Part shown: in pieces, positions 35,105 through 43,818 of the stretch | Layout of the letters: each line of letters opens with the position of its first letter | Numbering within the stretch: position 1 is the stretch's first letter | Assembly: GCA_039193195.1 (NCBI GenBank) | Contig: JBCCWS010000039.1 | Location: 1 to 53,130, forward strand | Reading direction: 5' to 3' | Source of the DNA: Pseudomonadota bacterium | GTDB lineage: Bacteria; Pseudomonadota; Gammaproteobacteria; Steroidobacterales; JBCBZW01 | DNA: 53,130 nucleotides | Translations under genes and position numbers: made by a program | Notes under the pieces: generated by a model | The model's database searches: none | What the model was told of the DNA's origin: nothing | What the model saw: only the letters and a program-made list of their open reading frames with translations

Positions 35105-35250
35105 TGGGCCGCTTGGTAAATAGGGTAACGCTCAGTCTGCGTAGGGGCAGCGTCAGCAAGGCGCGTCGCGCAGCCAATGGCATCGCCATTGGCAAGCGAT
35201 GCAACGCCGCGGACGCTGCCCCTGGGCAGACCCGAAGGGCGAGTAGCACG
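35101..35250 (+). repeat. Element B, copy 3 (long form, right end missing)
   Basis: The left end CTAGTGGGCCGCTTGGTAAA begins at the zur stop codon. An extra inner hairpin (CCAATGGC-ATC-GCCATTGG at 35174-35192, flanked by GGGGCAGCGTC and GACGCTGCCCC) is inserted. The right terminal repeat is not found, so the end near 35250 is approximate. Confidence 0.7.
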
Positions 35251-35322
35251 GGCGACAGGGAGTGATGGAGACGGGCATCGGCGGTCGCAGCCACTACGCC
35301 GACCGACGCAGGAACGCTTGAG

Positions 35323-35787
35323 ATGGAAGGTCCTACACAATCCGATCAGACCACGACGGCAGAAGTACAGCGCTCGATCGTGGATAGCTTTCAGTTCCTG
35401 GGAGATTGGACGGAGCGCTATCAGTATCTTATCGACCTAGGAAGGCGCCTGCCGGCGTACCCCGACGCCAAGCGAACCGACGACTACCGACTGTACGGCT
35501 GCCAATCCGGCGTGTGGCTCGACGCCAGATATGAGGACGGCAAGCTCGACTTCGAGGCGGCGAGTGACTCCGCGATCGTGGCGGGGATCATCGCCCTGCT
35601 TCTCAAGGTGTACTCGGGGCGTCGCCCACACGACATTCTGACGACCTCACCGACGTTCATCGACGACATTGGACTCTCCAAACATCTTTCACCTCACCGC
35701 GCCAACGGCCTCTCGCTTATGCTGGAGCGCATTCGCACAATTGCGAGCGCCCATGCGGCCGGCGGTGGCAGCGGCGGTAGCGTCTAA
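35323..35787 (+). CDS. SufE family sulfur-acceptor protein
   Basis: 154 residues, AGGAA upstream of the ATG. The SufE fold is shown by YQYLIDLGRRLP, the acceptor cysteine in YGCQSGVWL and the C-terminal LSPHRANGLSLMLERIR. SufE takes persulfide from a cysteine desulfurase and enhances Fe-S cluster assembly. No sufBCDS genes are here. Its place between zur and znu suggests it is Zur-controlled or simply co-transcribed. CsdE is the alternative name. Confidence 0.88.
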   Translation: MEGPTQSDQTTTAEVQRSIVDSFQFLGDWTERYQYLIDLGRRLPAYPDAKRTDDYRLYGCQSGVWLDARYEDGKLDFEAASDSAIVAGIIALLLKVYSGRRPHDILTTSPTFIDDIGLSKHLSPHRANGLSLMLERIRTIASAHAAGGGSGGSV

Positions 35788-35840
35788 GGCTTGAGATCCC
35801 ATCGTGATTGCAGCGCAAATACCTTCTGTCCCCCGATTCG

Positions 35841-35987
35841 ATGAGTGAGCCTGTCAAGGGAGACACAACACCCGATCAGCCCTTCTCCCTGCTGGCCAGT
35901 GGCGTGGTCGCTCGACTGGCAGGGGCCGCGTTTCTCGCGATCCTCTTGTGGGTTGCCACGGCTTGGGCGATGGGGCTGTTGCCTTGA
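35841..35987 (+). CDS. 48-residue single-helix membrane peptide upstream of znuC
   Basis: ATG 35841 to TGA 35985-35987. A polar N-terminus (SEPVKGDTTPDQPF) leads to a hydrophobic helix (VARLAGAAFLAILLWVATAW, about 24-43) and ends MGLLP. The stop overlaps the likely TTG start of znuC as TTGA, so the two are translationally coupled. It is too short for most gene callers. The role is unknown; a small accessory subunit of the zinc transporter is an inference. No strong ribosome binding site is seen. Confidence 0.5.
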   Translation: MSEPVKGDTTPDQPFSLLASGVVARLAGAAFLAILLWVATAWAMGLLP

Positions 35988-36748
35988 CCACGGTCTTCTC
36001 CCTCCGCGAAGTGACCCTCGGCTACGACGACCGCCGCCCTGCTGTCAGCGGCCTAAGCGGTTGCTTTGCCAGCGGATCGCTGACGGCGATCGTCGGCCCC
36101 AACGGTGGCGGCAAGAGCACCCTGTTGAAAGGACTGGTCGGGCTGCTTGCCCCGCTTCAGGGTCGCCTAGAGCGCGGCGATCTAGATCCGACAGACATCG
36201 CCTACCTGCCGCAACAGGCGGAGATCGACCGTGGTTTCCCGGTCTCCGTGATCGACACGGTCATCCTCGGTCACTGGCGGAAAATCGGCCTGTTCCACCC
36301 CGTCAGCCGCGCCCTGCGCCAACGCGCCGAGCAAGCCCTGGAAGCCGTCGGCCTCGATCGGTTGGCACGACGACCGATCGGCGCCTTGTCAGCGGGTCAG
36401 TTCCAACGCGTTCTCTTCGCCCGCATGCTGGTGCAAGACTGTGCCGTCATGCTCCTCGACGAGCCCTTCGCCGCCATCGACGCAAGGACCACGGCCGACC
36501 TCTTGCAGATCGTCACTGGATGGCATGACGAGGGCCGCACGGTCGTCGCCGTACTGCATGATGTCGATCAGGTGCGAGAGCACTTTCCCGACACCCTGCT
36601 GCTCGCCCGCGAGTCCCTTGCCTGGGGCGCGAGCACAGATGTCCTCCAAGACCGGCGATTGCGCCAGGCGCGGCAGATGGCACAAGCCTGGGACGATCGC
36701 CCGGCGCCCTACGACCAGGATGCGGCATGGCCCTCTACGCCGCGCTGA
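35984..36748 (+). CDS. znuC: Zinc ABC transporter ATP-binding protein
   Basis: 254 residues from TTG 35984, which puts the first strand (FSLREVTLGYDDR) at the usual position; GTG 35948 is an alternative in the same frame. Walker A GPNGGGKSTLL, signature LSAGQFQRVLFARML, Walker B VMLLDEPFAAID and the switch His in VLHDV are all intact. It powers metal import with ZnuB and ZnuA. It overlaps znuB by 22 nt. Zinc is inferred from the nearby zur; the family also imports Mn or Fe. Confidence 0.92.
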   Translation: MTTVFSLREVTLGYDDRRPAVSGLSGCFASGSLTAIVGPNGGGKSTLLKGLVGLLAPLQGRLERGDLDPTDIAYLPQQAEIDRGFPVSVIDTVILGHWRKIGLFHPVSRALRQRAEQALEAVGLDRLARRPIGALSAGQFQRVLFARMLVQDCAVMLLDEPFAAIDARTTADLLQIVTGWHDEGRTVVAVLHDVDQVREHFPDTLLLARESLAWGASTDVLQDRRLRQARQMAQAWDDRPAPYDQDAAWPSTPR

Positions 36749-37614
36749 TTCAGCCCTTTGTCGAATTTGGGTTCATGCGCAGGGCGTTGGTCGCCTGCCT
36801 AGCGCTAAGCCTCGGCTGCGGCCCCGTGGGCACACTGCTGGTCTTGCGCCGCATGAGCCTAGTCGGCGATGCCTTGAGCCACGCAGTGCTGCCCGGCGCG
36901 GCGATCGGCTTCATGCTCTGCGGCCTCTCACTCGTCGCGATGAGCTTGGGCGGCTTCATCGCAGGATTAGCCGTGGCGCTGTTATCAGGTGTGGTGGCGC
37001 GGGTCACCCCACAGCGCGAGGACGCGAGCTTCGCCGCCCTGTATCTGATCTCCTTGGCTGCGGGGGTACTGATCGTATCCACCCGGGGCAGCAACGTCGA
37101 TCTCATGCACGTGCTGTTCGGCACAATCCTCGCTGTCGACAACGCCTCCCTGCTACTGGTGGTGTCGATCGCGACACTGACGCTCTTCGCGCTGGCCATC
37201 ATCGCCCGTGGGCTGATCGTCGAGTGCTTCGACCCCGGCTTCTTACGCGCCGTAGGGGGTCCGAGCGCAAGCCTACACTTCCTGTTCCTCGTGCTCGTGG
37301 TGATCAACCTGGTCGCCGGATTTCACGCGCTAGGCACGCTGATGGCGGTGGGCTTGATGATGCTGCCGGCCACCGCAGCACGATTCTGGGTGAACGACGT
37401 GGCGAAGCTAGCGGCCACCAGCAGCGCGATCGCTTTCACCTCTGCCTACGCCGGCCTGCTCCTCTCCTACCACGTTGACCTTCCCTCTGGACCGTCGATC
37501 ATCCTGGTGGCGGGAAGTGTGTACCTCATCTCGCTACTCGCTGGCCCTAGGGGCAGCGTCGGCGCTCGAATTCTCATGCGCCAGCACGATCAGGCCCAAA
37601 CATGGCCGGAGTAA
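36727..37614 (+). CDS. znuB: Zinc ABC transporter permease
   Basis: 295 residues with about eight hydrophobic segments and the ABC-3 family motifs LGCGPVGTLLVLRRMSLVGD, LSHAVLPGAAIGF and GFHALGTLMAVGLMMLPA. It forms the inner-membrane channel of the importer. The start overlaps the znuC 3' end by 22 nt, and znuA starts 7 bp after its stop. Confidence 0.93.
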   Translation: MALYAALIQPFVEFGFMRRALVACLALSLGCGPVGTLLVLRRMSLVGDALSHAVLPGAAIGFMLCGLSLVAMSLGGFIAGLAVALLSGVVARVTPQREDASFAALYLISLAAGVLIVSTRGSNVDLMHVLFGTILAVDNASLLLVVSIATLTLFALAIIARGLIVECFDPGFLRAVGGPSASLHFLFLVLVVINLVAGFHALGTLMAVGLMMLPATAARFWVNDVAKLAATSSAIAFTSAYAGLLLSYHVDLPSGPSIILVAGSVYLISLLAGPRGSVGARILMRQHDQAQTWPE

Positions 37615-37621
37615 AGTAATC

Positions 37622-38533
37622 ATGTATCGCCTGTCGCGACGATCATTCGTTGCTGCGCTCGCCGCCCTAGCGGTTGCCCCGACCGTTGGCGTCACGGCCG
37701 CCGGCAGACTCAAGGTCGTTGCCACCTTCACCGTGCTCGCAGATCTGGTGAGCAACATCGCCGGGGACCACGTGAGCCTCACTACCTTGGTCGGCCCCAA
37801 CGCTGACGCTCACGTCTACGAGCCCAGCCCTGCCGATGCCCGCAGGCTAGCTGAAGCCGATCTCGTGCTCGTCAACGGCCTTGGCTTTGAGGGCTGGATC
37901 GACCGCCTCATTGAGGCTTCCGGCTACGACGGCCCGATCATGGTGGCCAGTGAAGGTGTCGCCGCGCTCGAGACCGCCAAGCACCAGATCGACCCTCATG
38001 CCTGGCAAGATCTCGCCAACGGTCGGCTGGCGGTCGGCAACATCGCGCGCGCCTTGAGCGCCGTCGACCCGCGCCACGCGGACGACTACCGCCGCTACGC
38101 GCAACGCTACGATCGGCAACTCGCGGCCCTAGACCTGCAAATCCGTGGCTGGTTTGCTGCCATCCCCCCAAATGAACGCAAAGTGATCACCTCACACGAT
38201 GCCTTCCAGTACTTTGGGCGGGCCTACGGCATCGACTTCCTCGCGCCGGTTGGGCTGAGTACGCAGGACGAACCGTCAGCAGGTGAGATCGCGGCGCTGG
38301 TGAAGCAAATGCGCAAGGAAGGCATCCGCGCGCTATTCGTCGACAACATCGCCGACCGGCGTCTGATGCAGCAACTCGGACGCGAGGCCAGCGCAGTCAT
38401 CGGGGGGACCCTCTACTCGGACTCCCTTTCCACAGCCGAAGGCCCGGCAGCCACCTACATTGATATGTTTCGACACAACGCAAGTGAGATCGTCCGCGTC
38501 CTGCAGGCCTCAGCGTTGCGCCCGTCCCGATGA
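37622..38533 (+). CDS. znuA: Zinc ABC transporter substrate-binding protein, Tat-like signal
   Basis: 303 residues from ATG 37622 (GGAG upstream); a longer in-frame start inside znuB is rejected. The signal has SRRSF before a hydrophobic stretch (VAALAALAVAP), like a Tat signal. Cluster A-I metal ligands are placed in DAHVYEPSP, DPHAWQD and SHDAFQYFGRAYG, with a late Asp in LYSDSLS. The His-rich loop of E. coli ZnuA is missing, so affinity or metal choice (Zn versus Mn or Fe) may differ. It delivers metal to ZnuBC in the periplasm. Confidence 0.88.
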   Translation: MYRLSRRSFVAALAALAVAPTVGVTAAGRLKVVATFTVLADLVSNIAGDHVSLTTLVGPNADAHVYEPSPADARRLAEADLVLVNGLGFEGWIDRLIEASGYDGPIMVASEGVAALETAKHQIDPHAWQDLANGRLAVGNIARALSAVDPRHADDYRRYAQRYDRQLAALDLQIRGWFAAIPPNERKVITSHDAFQYFGRAYGIDFLAPVGLSTQDEPSAGEIAALVKQMRKEGIRALFVDNIADRRLMQQLGREASAVIGGTLYSDSLSTAEGPAATYIDMFRHNASEIVRVLQASALRPSR

Positions 38534-38653
38534 ACTCGGCTTCTGCCGTAACGTACTATGGTGATCGCTGAGGGGTGTTGGACTGTCCGCGAGCAGCATC
38601 GAAACGACACGGCGATGACGATTTGCCGGTAGGCGACGAGAGGTTATCCCAGA

Positions 38654-39181
38654 GTGACTGCAATGACCGGCTCTGCGCTGGTGCTACTGCCGGCTATCGC
38701 GCTCGCTTGTGCGCTCAGCGCGATGGCGCATCCCCTGCGCCTGTCTCTGTGCGAAGTAGAGTACTCGTCCGAGCGGCAGCTCCTCTCGATCAGCCTGCGG
38801 CTGTTCGTCATGGACGTGAATGAAGCGCTGGTGTTCGACCCGAACAGCACGGCCCTGGCGCTAGGAAAGCCCAACGAATCAGCCGATGCGCAGAGACTAT
38901 TGCTCTCCTACTTGGAGGACTTCTTCCGCATTGACGCCAACGGTGAGAAGGTAGATCTAAAAATCAAGAGCAAGCGGTTGAAAGGCGAGGGCGACAACAC
39001 GGCGCTCGCCCTGCTGTTCGAGCATCGCCTCGCCCCGCCCCTACGCTCTTTGGCCATCAGAAACGCGGTGTTCACCGACTTGTTCTCCGATCAAAACAAC
39101 ATCGTCTACGTGCACGTGGACGACGCGTCCAAAAGCCTGATGCTCACCAAGAAGACCCCCGAACACGAGCTTGCCTTCTAG
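38654..39181 (+). CDS. DUF6702 family exported protein
   Basis: 175 residues from GTG 38654 (AGAGG upstream), with ATG 38663 as the alternative. A signal peptide (LLPAIALACALSAMAHP) precedes a beta-rich domain: HPLRLSLCEVEYSSERQLLS, then SLRLFVMDVNEAL, the pattern of DUF6702. Such genes are commonly paired with a HupE/UreJ permease, as here, where the permease starts 1 bp after the stop. Probably a periplasmic partner of that permease. No conserved metal ligands beyond a few His are seen. Confidence 0.75.
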   Translation: MTAMTGSALVLLPAIALACALSAMAHPLRLSLCEVEYSSERQLLSISLRLFVMDVNEALVFDPNSTALALGKPNESADAQRLLLSYLEDFFRIDANGEKVDLKIKSKRLKGEGDNTALALLFEHRLAPPLRSLAIRNAVFTDLFSDQNNIVYVHVDDASKSLMLTKKTPEHELAF

Positions 39182-39182
39182 C

Positions 39183-39767
39183 ATGGATCCGCTTGCCTTC
39201 TATCTGCAGGTGGGCTTCAAACACATCGCAGACCTCGCCGCCTACGACCACCTCCTCTTTCTAATCGCCCTCTGCGCGGTCTACCGGCTCGAGCAGTGGC
39301 GCAGCATCGCGATCCTCGTCACTGCCTTCACTATTGGCCACAGCATTACGCTCGCCCTTGCGGCCCTCGATACGGTACGTATCTCGTCCAGCCTGATCGA
39401 GTTTCTCATTCCGACGACCATCCTGATCACGGCCTTGCTTAACGTGGTGCGTGCACCGAGCGAATCCGTTCGCGCAAACATGGGTCCCAACTACGCCCTA
39501 GCCCTGTTCTTCGGGCTGATCCACGGCATGGGGTTCTCCAACTACTTTCGCGCCTTGTTGATGGACGAGTCGTCGATCCTCGTGCCGCTGGTGGGATTCA
39601 ACCTCGGGATAGAGCTCGGACAGCTGATGATCGTGGCCGTGATAATCGCCCTCGCGTACGTGTTCCTCAACGTGCTGAGCGTCAAGCACCGCGACTGGAA
39701 CGTGTTCGTATCCGGCGGTGCGGCGGCTTTGGCACTGCAGCTGATGCTGGCGAACCAATTCTGGTAG
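39183..39767 (+). CDS. HupE/UreJ family permease (second copy)
   Basis: 194 residues from ATG 39183. About six membrane helices. FKHIADLAAYDHLLFLIAL, TAFTIGHSITLALA and FFGLIHGMGFSNYF are the HupE signatures, with intramembrane His and Asp expected to pass a divalent metal. No signal peptide of its own: it relies on the preceding DUF6702 protein in a tight pair. Placed after znuCBA, so zinc or a related metal is likely. It differs from the copy at 19087, which carries its own signal peptide and periplasmic segment. Confidence 0.82.
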   Translation: MDPLAFYLQVGFKHIADLAAYDHLLFLIALCAVYRLEQWRSIAILVTAFTIGHSITLALAALDTVRISSSLIEFLIPTTILITALLNVVRAPSESVRANMGPNYALALFFGLIHGMGFSNYFRALLMDESSILVPLVGFNLGIELGQLMIVAVIIALAYVFLNVLSVKHRDWNVFVSGGAAALALQLMLANQFW

Positions 39768-39814
39768 CAGCACGCTCTCCCGCAGGCCACTAGGACGACG
39801 AACAGAGGTATCTC

Positions 39815-41002
39815 ATGCATCCCATCACCGCGACGACGCTAGCGCTGGTTCTAGCGCTGGGCACCGCGACCGAGCGGGCGTTTGCCGAGCAGGACACCTC
39901 CTTGGCCGCCCTGCGCGAGAAGCTCGGCATCACCAGCGTCCTGTTCCTGTCCCGGGATGAGCGCGACCTTGCCTTCAAGCACTTCGACACGCTGTTTCCC
40001 GCGCGCACCATCGAAGCGAGCGACGCGCCGTATGCACTTGCCTTACAGCCGGGGGACTTCTCCGCCCTTCACTATCGCGTGGACGACACCGCTTACGTGC
40101 TCGAGGACTTTCTGCAGATGCGCGAGTCTAGGGGTCTGCTCGTTTGGCAGAACGGACGAGTGCTGCTCGAGTACTACGCACAGGGCCACGACCAACGCAC
40201 TCGCTGGGTGTCCTTCTCGATCGCTAAGTCCGTGACATCGATGTTGATCGGCGCAGCGATTCGCGACGGCTACATCGCGAGCGTCGATGAGCCGGTGACG
40301 CACTACGTGCCTAGGTTTCGCGGCACGAACTACGAGGGCGTGACCATCAAACACGTGCTGCAGATGGCCTCGGGCGTTGACTGGAACGAAGACTATACCG
40401 ATCCGCAGTCCGACGTGGCGCGAGCGGGTGCCGCCAACGGTATCGAGCTGGTCCGCTACCTTGGTCAGCTCGACCGGGGTGCGCCCCCTGGGGATGTCTT
40501 TCTCTACAACACGGGGGAGACCAACTTGGCGGGGGAGATCTTGCGTGCGGCCATCGGCAACAACGCGGCCACCTATCTCACGCACAAGATCTGGCAACCG
40601 TTCGGCATGGGCAGTGAGGCCTCATGGCTACTGGGCAAGGCAGGCGGTGGGGAGACAGGCGGCTGCTGCATAAGCGCGACCCTGCGAGACTACGCCCGCC
40701 TCGGTATCTTCGCCCTGCGCGGCGGCCGCCTCGCCGATGGCACCCGGGTACTGCCGGAGCGTTGGATGGGCGAGTCCACCACGCCATCTCGTGGCAGCGA
40801 CGGCTACGGATACCTGTGGTGGCTAGATGTGTCTGGTAGCTTCCGCGCACGCGGCATATTCGGTCAACAGATCTTCATCGACCCAAGATCCTCCCTGGTG
40901 ATCGCCGTGCACAGCAATGCCCCCACGGCCGTTGGGAGCCGATACCACGAACACCTCGAAGCACTCGTGGCTGCTCTGGCAAAGATGTTAGGGCAGCCGT
41001 GA
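39815..41002 (+). CDS. Exported serine hydrolase, beta-lactamase fold
   Basis: 395 residues with a signal peptide (to about 24, RAFA). SIAKSVTS holds the SxxK nucleophile, YNTGETN the YxN motif, and GYGYLWW/GIFGQQIFID the late strand region. It belongs to the class C-like esterase/peptidase group acting in the periplasm, with unknown substrate. It is shorter than the protein at 11479 and lacks its N-terminal domain. Transcribed after the HupE gene with a 47-bp gap. The next 229 bp (41003-41231) hold only a 10-G run at 41119-41128. Confidence 0.82.
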   Translation: MHPITATTLALVLALGTATERAFAEQDTSLAALREKLGITSVLFLSRDERDLAFKHFDTLFPARTIEASDAPYALALQPGDFSALHYRVDDTAYVLEDFLQMRESRGLLVWQNGRVLLEYYAQGHDQRTRWVSFSIAKSVTSMLIGAAIRDGYIASVDEPVTHYVPRFRGTNYEGVTIKHVLQMASGVDWNEDYTDPQSDVARAGAANGIELVRYLGQLDRGAPPGDVFLYNTGETNLAGEILRAAIGNNAATYLTHKIWQPFGMGSEASWLLGKAGGGETGGCCISATLRDYARLGIFALRGGRLADGTRVLPERWMGESTTPSRGSDGYGYLWWLDVSGSFRARGIFGQQIFIDPRSSLVIAVHSNAPTAVGSRYHEHLEALVAALAKMLGQP

Positions 41003-41231
41003 CTACGCCTTGGGTGACCGTTCGTCAGCGGCCGAGCAGGCCCTATGCTCGAACCAGATTGTCGGGCCGGGGACGTGCGCCCTACCGCTGGAGATCTCAT
41101 CCGGCTGACCCTCTGATCGGGGGGGGGGTCCGTCCAAAACGCCCTAGGTGTCCATCTACAGCAATGCATGACCCGGTTTCGGGGATTCTGATCCAACGGC
41201 TTTAGCGAATTGCTAGGGCAAGGAAGCTGTA

Positions 41232-42503
41232 ATGAACAGGGCAATGAGTGCATTGTTCGGCGCCGTCTTACTGGCGACCCAGGCCTGCTGGTCATCCACC
41301 GTCATCGACGTGTTCCCCACCAGCACCTTTCCAGACGATGTGATCGCCGTGCAGGCGGCGGTAGACACGCTGCTGGCCGGCAACAGTGACGGCATCATCA
41401 ATCTGCATGCGATGGACGTGACCGGAGCGCCTGCTTTCTTCGATTTCGGTCTGGCGGCGGAGGCGGCGGGCCGCGGTTCGGTGATCGCGTTGAATGGAGG
41501 CAGTGGATCACTCGAATTCAGAGGTATCTCTTCCGGCCGGGCACTGCCGAAGATCATCGGCGGCAACGTGCCACTCTACGTGGAACGCCCGCAGGCCGTG
41601 GTAGTTCAAGGCATCGAGTTCGAACGCCCTTACCGCTTTGCGATCCGCGTGGCCCGCGCGAGCGGTAGCGTGTCGATCGAGGACAACGTCATTCGAGATG
41701 TTGACGGGGAGATCGATGCCGTCAGTCCAATGGCGAGAGCGATCACGGTGGGCCCCGGCACCGTCGGCAACGTGTCCATCGATGGCCCGGTGATCATTCG
41801 CGGCAATACGATCCGCGGAGCCAGCGCCCTGTTCACGGACGCGATCTCCCTGCTCGGCATCGATGGCCCCGTGATCGTCACCAACAACGTGATCGAAGAT
41901 GTGAATGTTGGCGTGCGTATGGCGGACGGTCGTAGGCTTACGCTGGTGTCGGGAAACGAGATCTCCGTCTTCGTACCGGGCGAGGGACTCGTCGCGATAG
42001 GGGTTCAGTACTCGTCCGCCTGGGATGCAGACGGCCGTCCGCTAATTGCAACCAATACGATCGAGGCGGTCGATAAGCTCGACGTCGGCACGGCCACGGG
42101 CGTGACGCTCTTTGCCTGCGACAGCCTCTCCGAAGGCGATGCTCGCGTACGCAATGCACTGGTGGTGGCCAACGAGATTGCGCTGGACAGCGCCTACGCG
42201 GGAATGCAGCTGCTCGCGAACGAGTCGCTGAAAGGGTGCAACGACGTCTTCGCAGCGGTGTCGCAGAACAGGCTAGTGAGCAACACGCTGACCGGTACCG
42301 CCCGCTACGGCGTCGCCCTACAGGGCACTGCGGCGACGGAGCTAATCCAGAATCGTCTAATCAACGACATGGCCCTGCTCACGCCTAGTGCGGCGCACTA
42401 CATGCTAGATCAGGCCACGCGCGACAACTTCGTGGTGATTCGTGCGGGCGAGATCGTCGAGGATTTGGGCACGGGAAACACGATCCTGGTCACGACCGAT
42501 TGA
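41232..42503 (+). CDS. Exported right-handed beta-helix protein
   Basis: 423 residues with a signal peptide (ALFGAVLLATQACWS; the Cys follows Ala, so a lipoprotein is possible). Repeated coils with N-x-I/V patterns (VSIEDNVIRDVDGEI, VIIRGNTIRGAS, VIVTNNVIEDVNVG, LTLVSGNEISVF, PLIATNTIEAVD) are those of PbH1 parallel beta-helices, as in pectate lyases and NosD. Catalytic residues are not evident, so it may bind or cleave a polysaccharide at the surface. Three Cys in the helix may pair. Confidence 0.75.
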   Translation: MNRAMSALFGAVLLATQACWSSTVIDVFPTSTFPDDVIAVQAAVDTLLAGNSDGIINLHAMDVTGAPAFFDFGLAAEAAGRGSVIALNGGSGSLEFRGISSGRALPKIIGGNVPLYVERPQAVVVQGIEFERPYRFAIRVARASGSVSIEDNVIRDVDGEIDAVSPMARAITVGPGTVGNVSIDGPVIIRGNTIRGASALFTDAISLLGIDGPVIVTNNVIEDVNVGVRMADGRRLTLVSGNEISVFVPGEGLVAIGVQYSSAWDADGRPLIATNTIEAVDKLDVGTATGVTLFACDSLSEGDARVRNALVVANEIALDSAYAGMQLLANESLKGCNDVFAAVSQNRLVSNTLTGTARYGVALQGTAATELIQNRLINDMALLTPSAAHYMLDQATRDNFVVIRAGEIVEDLGTGNTILVTTD

Positions 42504-42568
42504 TCGCGCCCCAGCGCGAGCAGGTCGCCTCATGCATCAGCTCATCGGGGCGCGCGTCTGGAAGACAG

Positions 42569-42595
42569 CTTCCCCTTGCCCGCGCGCAAGGGAAG
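42569..42595. terminator. Hairpin between convergent genes
   Basis: CTTCCCCTTGC and GCAAGGGAAG form a 10-bp stem with a one-base bulge, between the beta-helix gene and argE. No T-run follows. Confidence 0.45.
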
Positions 42596-42647
42596 AAGCG
42601 CACGGGCATCGACTTCGCCGGCGCGCGCACCCGCCGATCGTATCGGA

Positions 42648-43814
42648 TCAGTGCCTCCGGCAAAGGTAGGCGATCACATCGTCTACCATCGCCTCGCAGC
42701 GCTGCAGCTCTGCAGGGTCTATGAATTCGTTAGGCTGGTGGGCCTGGTCGATAGAGCCTGGCCCGCAGACCACAGAGCTGATCCCCGCACGCTGAAAGCT
42801 GCCGGCTTCAGTGGCAAAAGAGACTTCGCCGGAGCCGCCGGCGCGCACGCCGCCGAGGCTTCGCACCCAGCTCTCCGCCTTTGCCTGCGAATCTGGCACG
42901 AGGGGCGGGACGCGCGCGATCGGCACGGTCTGCACTGAGGCCTGCGGTGCGAACTCCTTCAGATCCGGCTCCACCTCCTGCGCGATGAACCGCTGCATGG
43001 CGGTGAGGATTTGCTCCGGATCCTCCCCAGGCAGTCCCCGGTATTCCCAAAGAAACTCACAATGGCTAGGCAGAATATTTACCGCCGTGCCGCCCTGGAT
43101 CGTACCAACTTGTACGGTAGTCCAGGGCGGCTCGCAGCCGGAGTCAGTCGCCTCGGCGCGCTTGTGCCGGCCGAGGGCATCCAGATGCTGGATGATGCGA
43201 GCGGCGGCGAGGATGGCGCCGGCGCCGCGATGAGGTTGGCTCGAGTGGGCGGCCTGGCCGGTCACCACGGTTCGAAACACGTTGATCGACTTGTGGGCGC
43301 GGACGATCTGCATGGTGGTCGGCTCGCCGATGATCGCGTAGTCGGGTCGCGGGAACTCGGCGAGCGCGTCATCCACCATGCGGTCGATGCCGAGGCAGCC
43401 CACTTCCTCATCGTAGGAGAGTGCGAGGTAGAGAGGGCGCTGCAGCGCCGAACAGTCGAGGCCCGCGAGGCGGGAGAGAAACACGGCGGCGAAGCCCTTC
43501 ATATCCGAACTGCCTCGCCCGTAGAGCAACCCATCACGCTCGGTCAGCTTGAAGGGATCCGTATGCCAATCCTGTCCATCCACGGGCACCACGTCCGTAT
43601 GGCCGGAGAGCACCACGCCGCCGGGGGCGTGCGGGCCGATGGCCGCGAACAGGTTGGCCTTATCGCCAGCCTCGTTGCAGGTGCGACGGCAGCGCGCGCC
43701 GAAGGCGCCGAGGTAGTCCTCCACCCAATCGATCAGCGGCAGATTCGAGTCGCGCGACACCGTGGGGAAGGCGACTAGGCGCGCGAGCATGTCGACGGAA
43801 TCGAGTTCGGACAC
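42648..43814 (-). CDS. argE: Acetylornithine deacetylase (M20 family)
   Basis: 388 residues, GTG start with GGAG overlapping the preceding stop. Metal and catalytic motifs: LSGHTDVVPVDG (His ligand and Asp), YGRGSSDMKGFAA (bridging Asp), YDEEVGCLG (catalytic Glu and Glu ligand), IGEPT and C-terminal QAHQPNEF. It removes acetate from N-acetylornithine in arginine synthesis. It lies 4 bp after a sodium symporter gene, so it may instead process an imported acyl-amino acid. Family assignment is sure; the exact substrate is less so. Confidence 0.88.
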   Translation of the reverse strand: MSELDSVDMLARLVAFPTVSRDSNLPLIDWVEDYLGAFGARCRRTCNEAGDKANLFAAIGPHAPGGVVLSGHTDVVPVDGQDWHTDPFKLTERDGLLYGRGSSDMKGFAAVFLSRLAGLDCSALQRPLYLALSYDEEVGCLGIDRMVDDALAEFPRPDYAIIGEPTTMQIVRAHKSINVFRTVVTGQAAHSSQPHRGAGAILAAARIIQHLDALGRHKRAEATDSGCEPPWTTVQVGTIQGGTAVNILPSHCEFLWEYRGLPGEDPEQILTAMQRFIAQEVEPDLKEFAPQASVQTVPIARVPPLVPDSQAKAESWVRSLGGVRAGGSGEVSFATEAGSFQRAGISSVVCGPGSIDQAHQPNEFIDPAELQRCEAMVDDVIAYLCRRH

Positions 43815-43818
43815 GGGG

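Noticed and set aside
41119-41128. Run of ten G
   Set aside because: It could be a phase-variable tract, but it lies in a non-coding gap over 100 bp from the next start and has no promoter context; it may also be a sequencing artefact.
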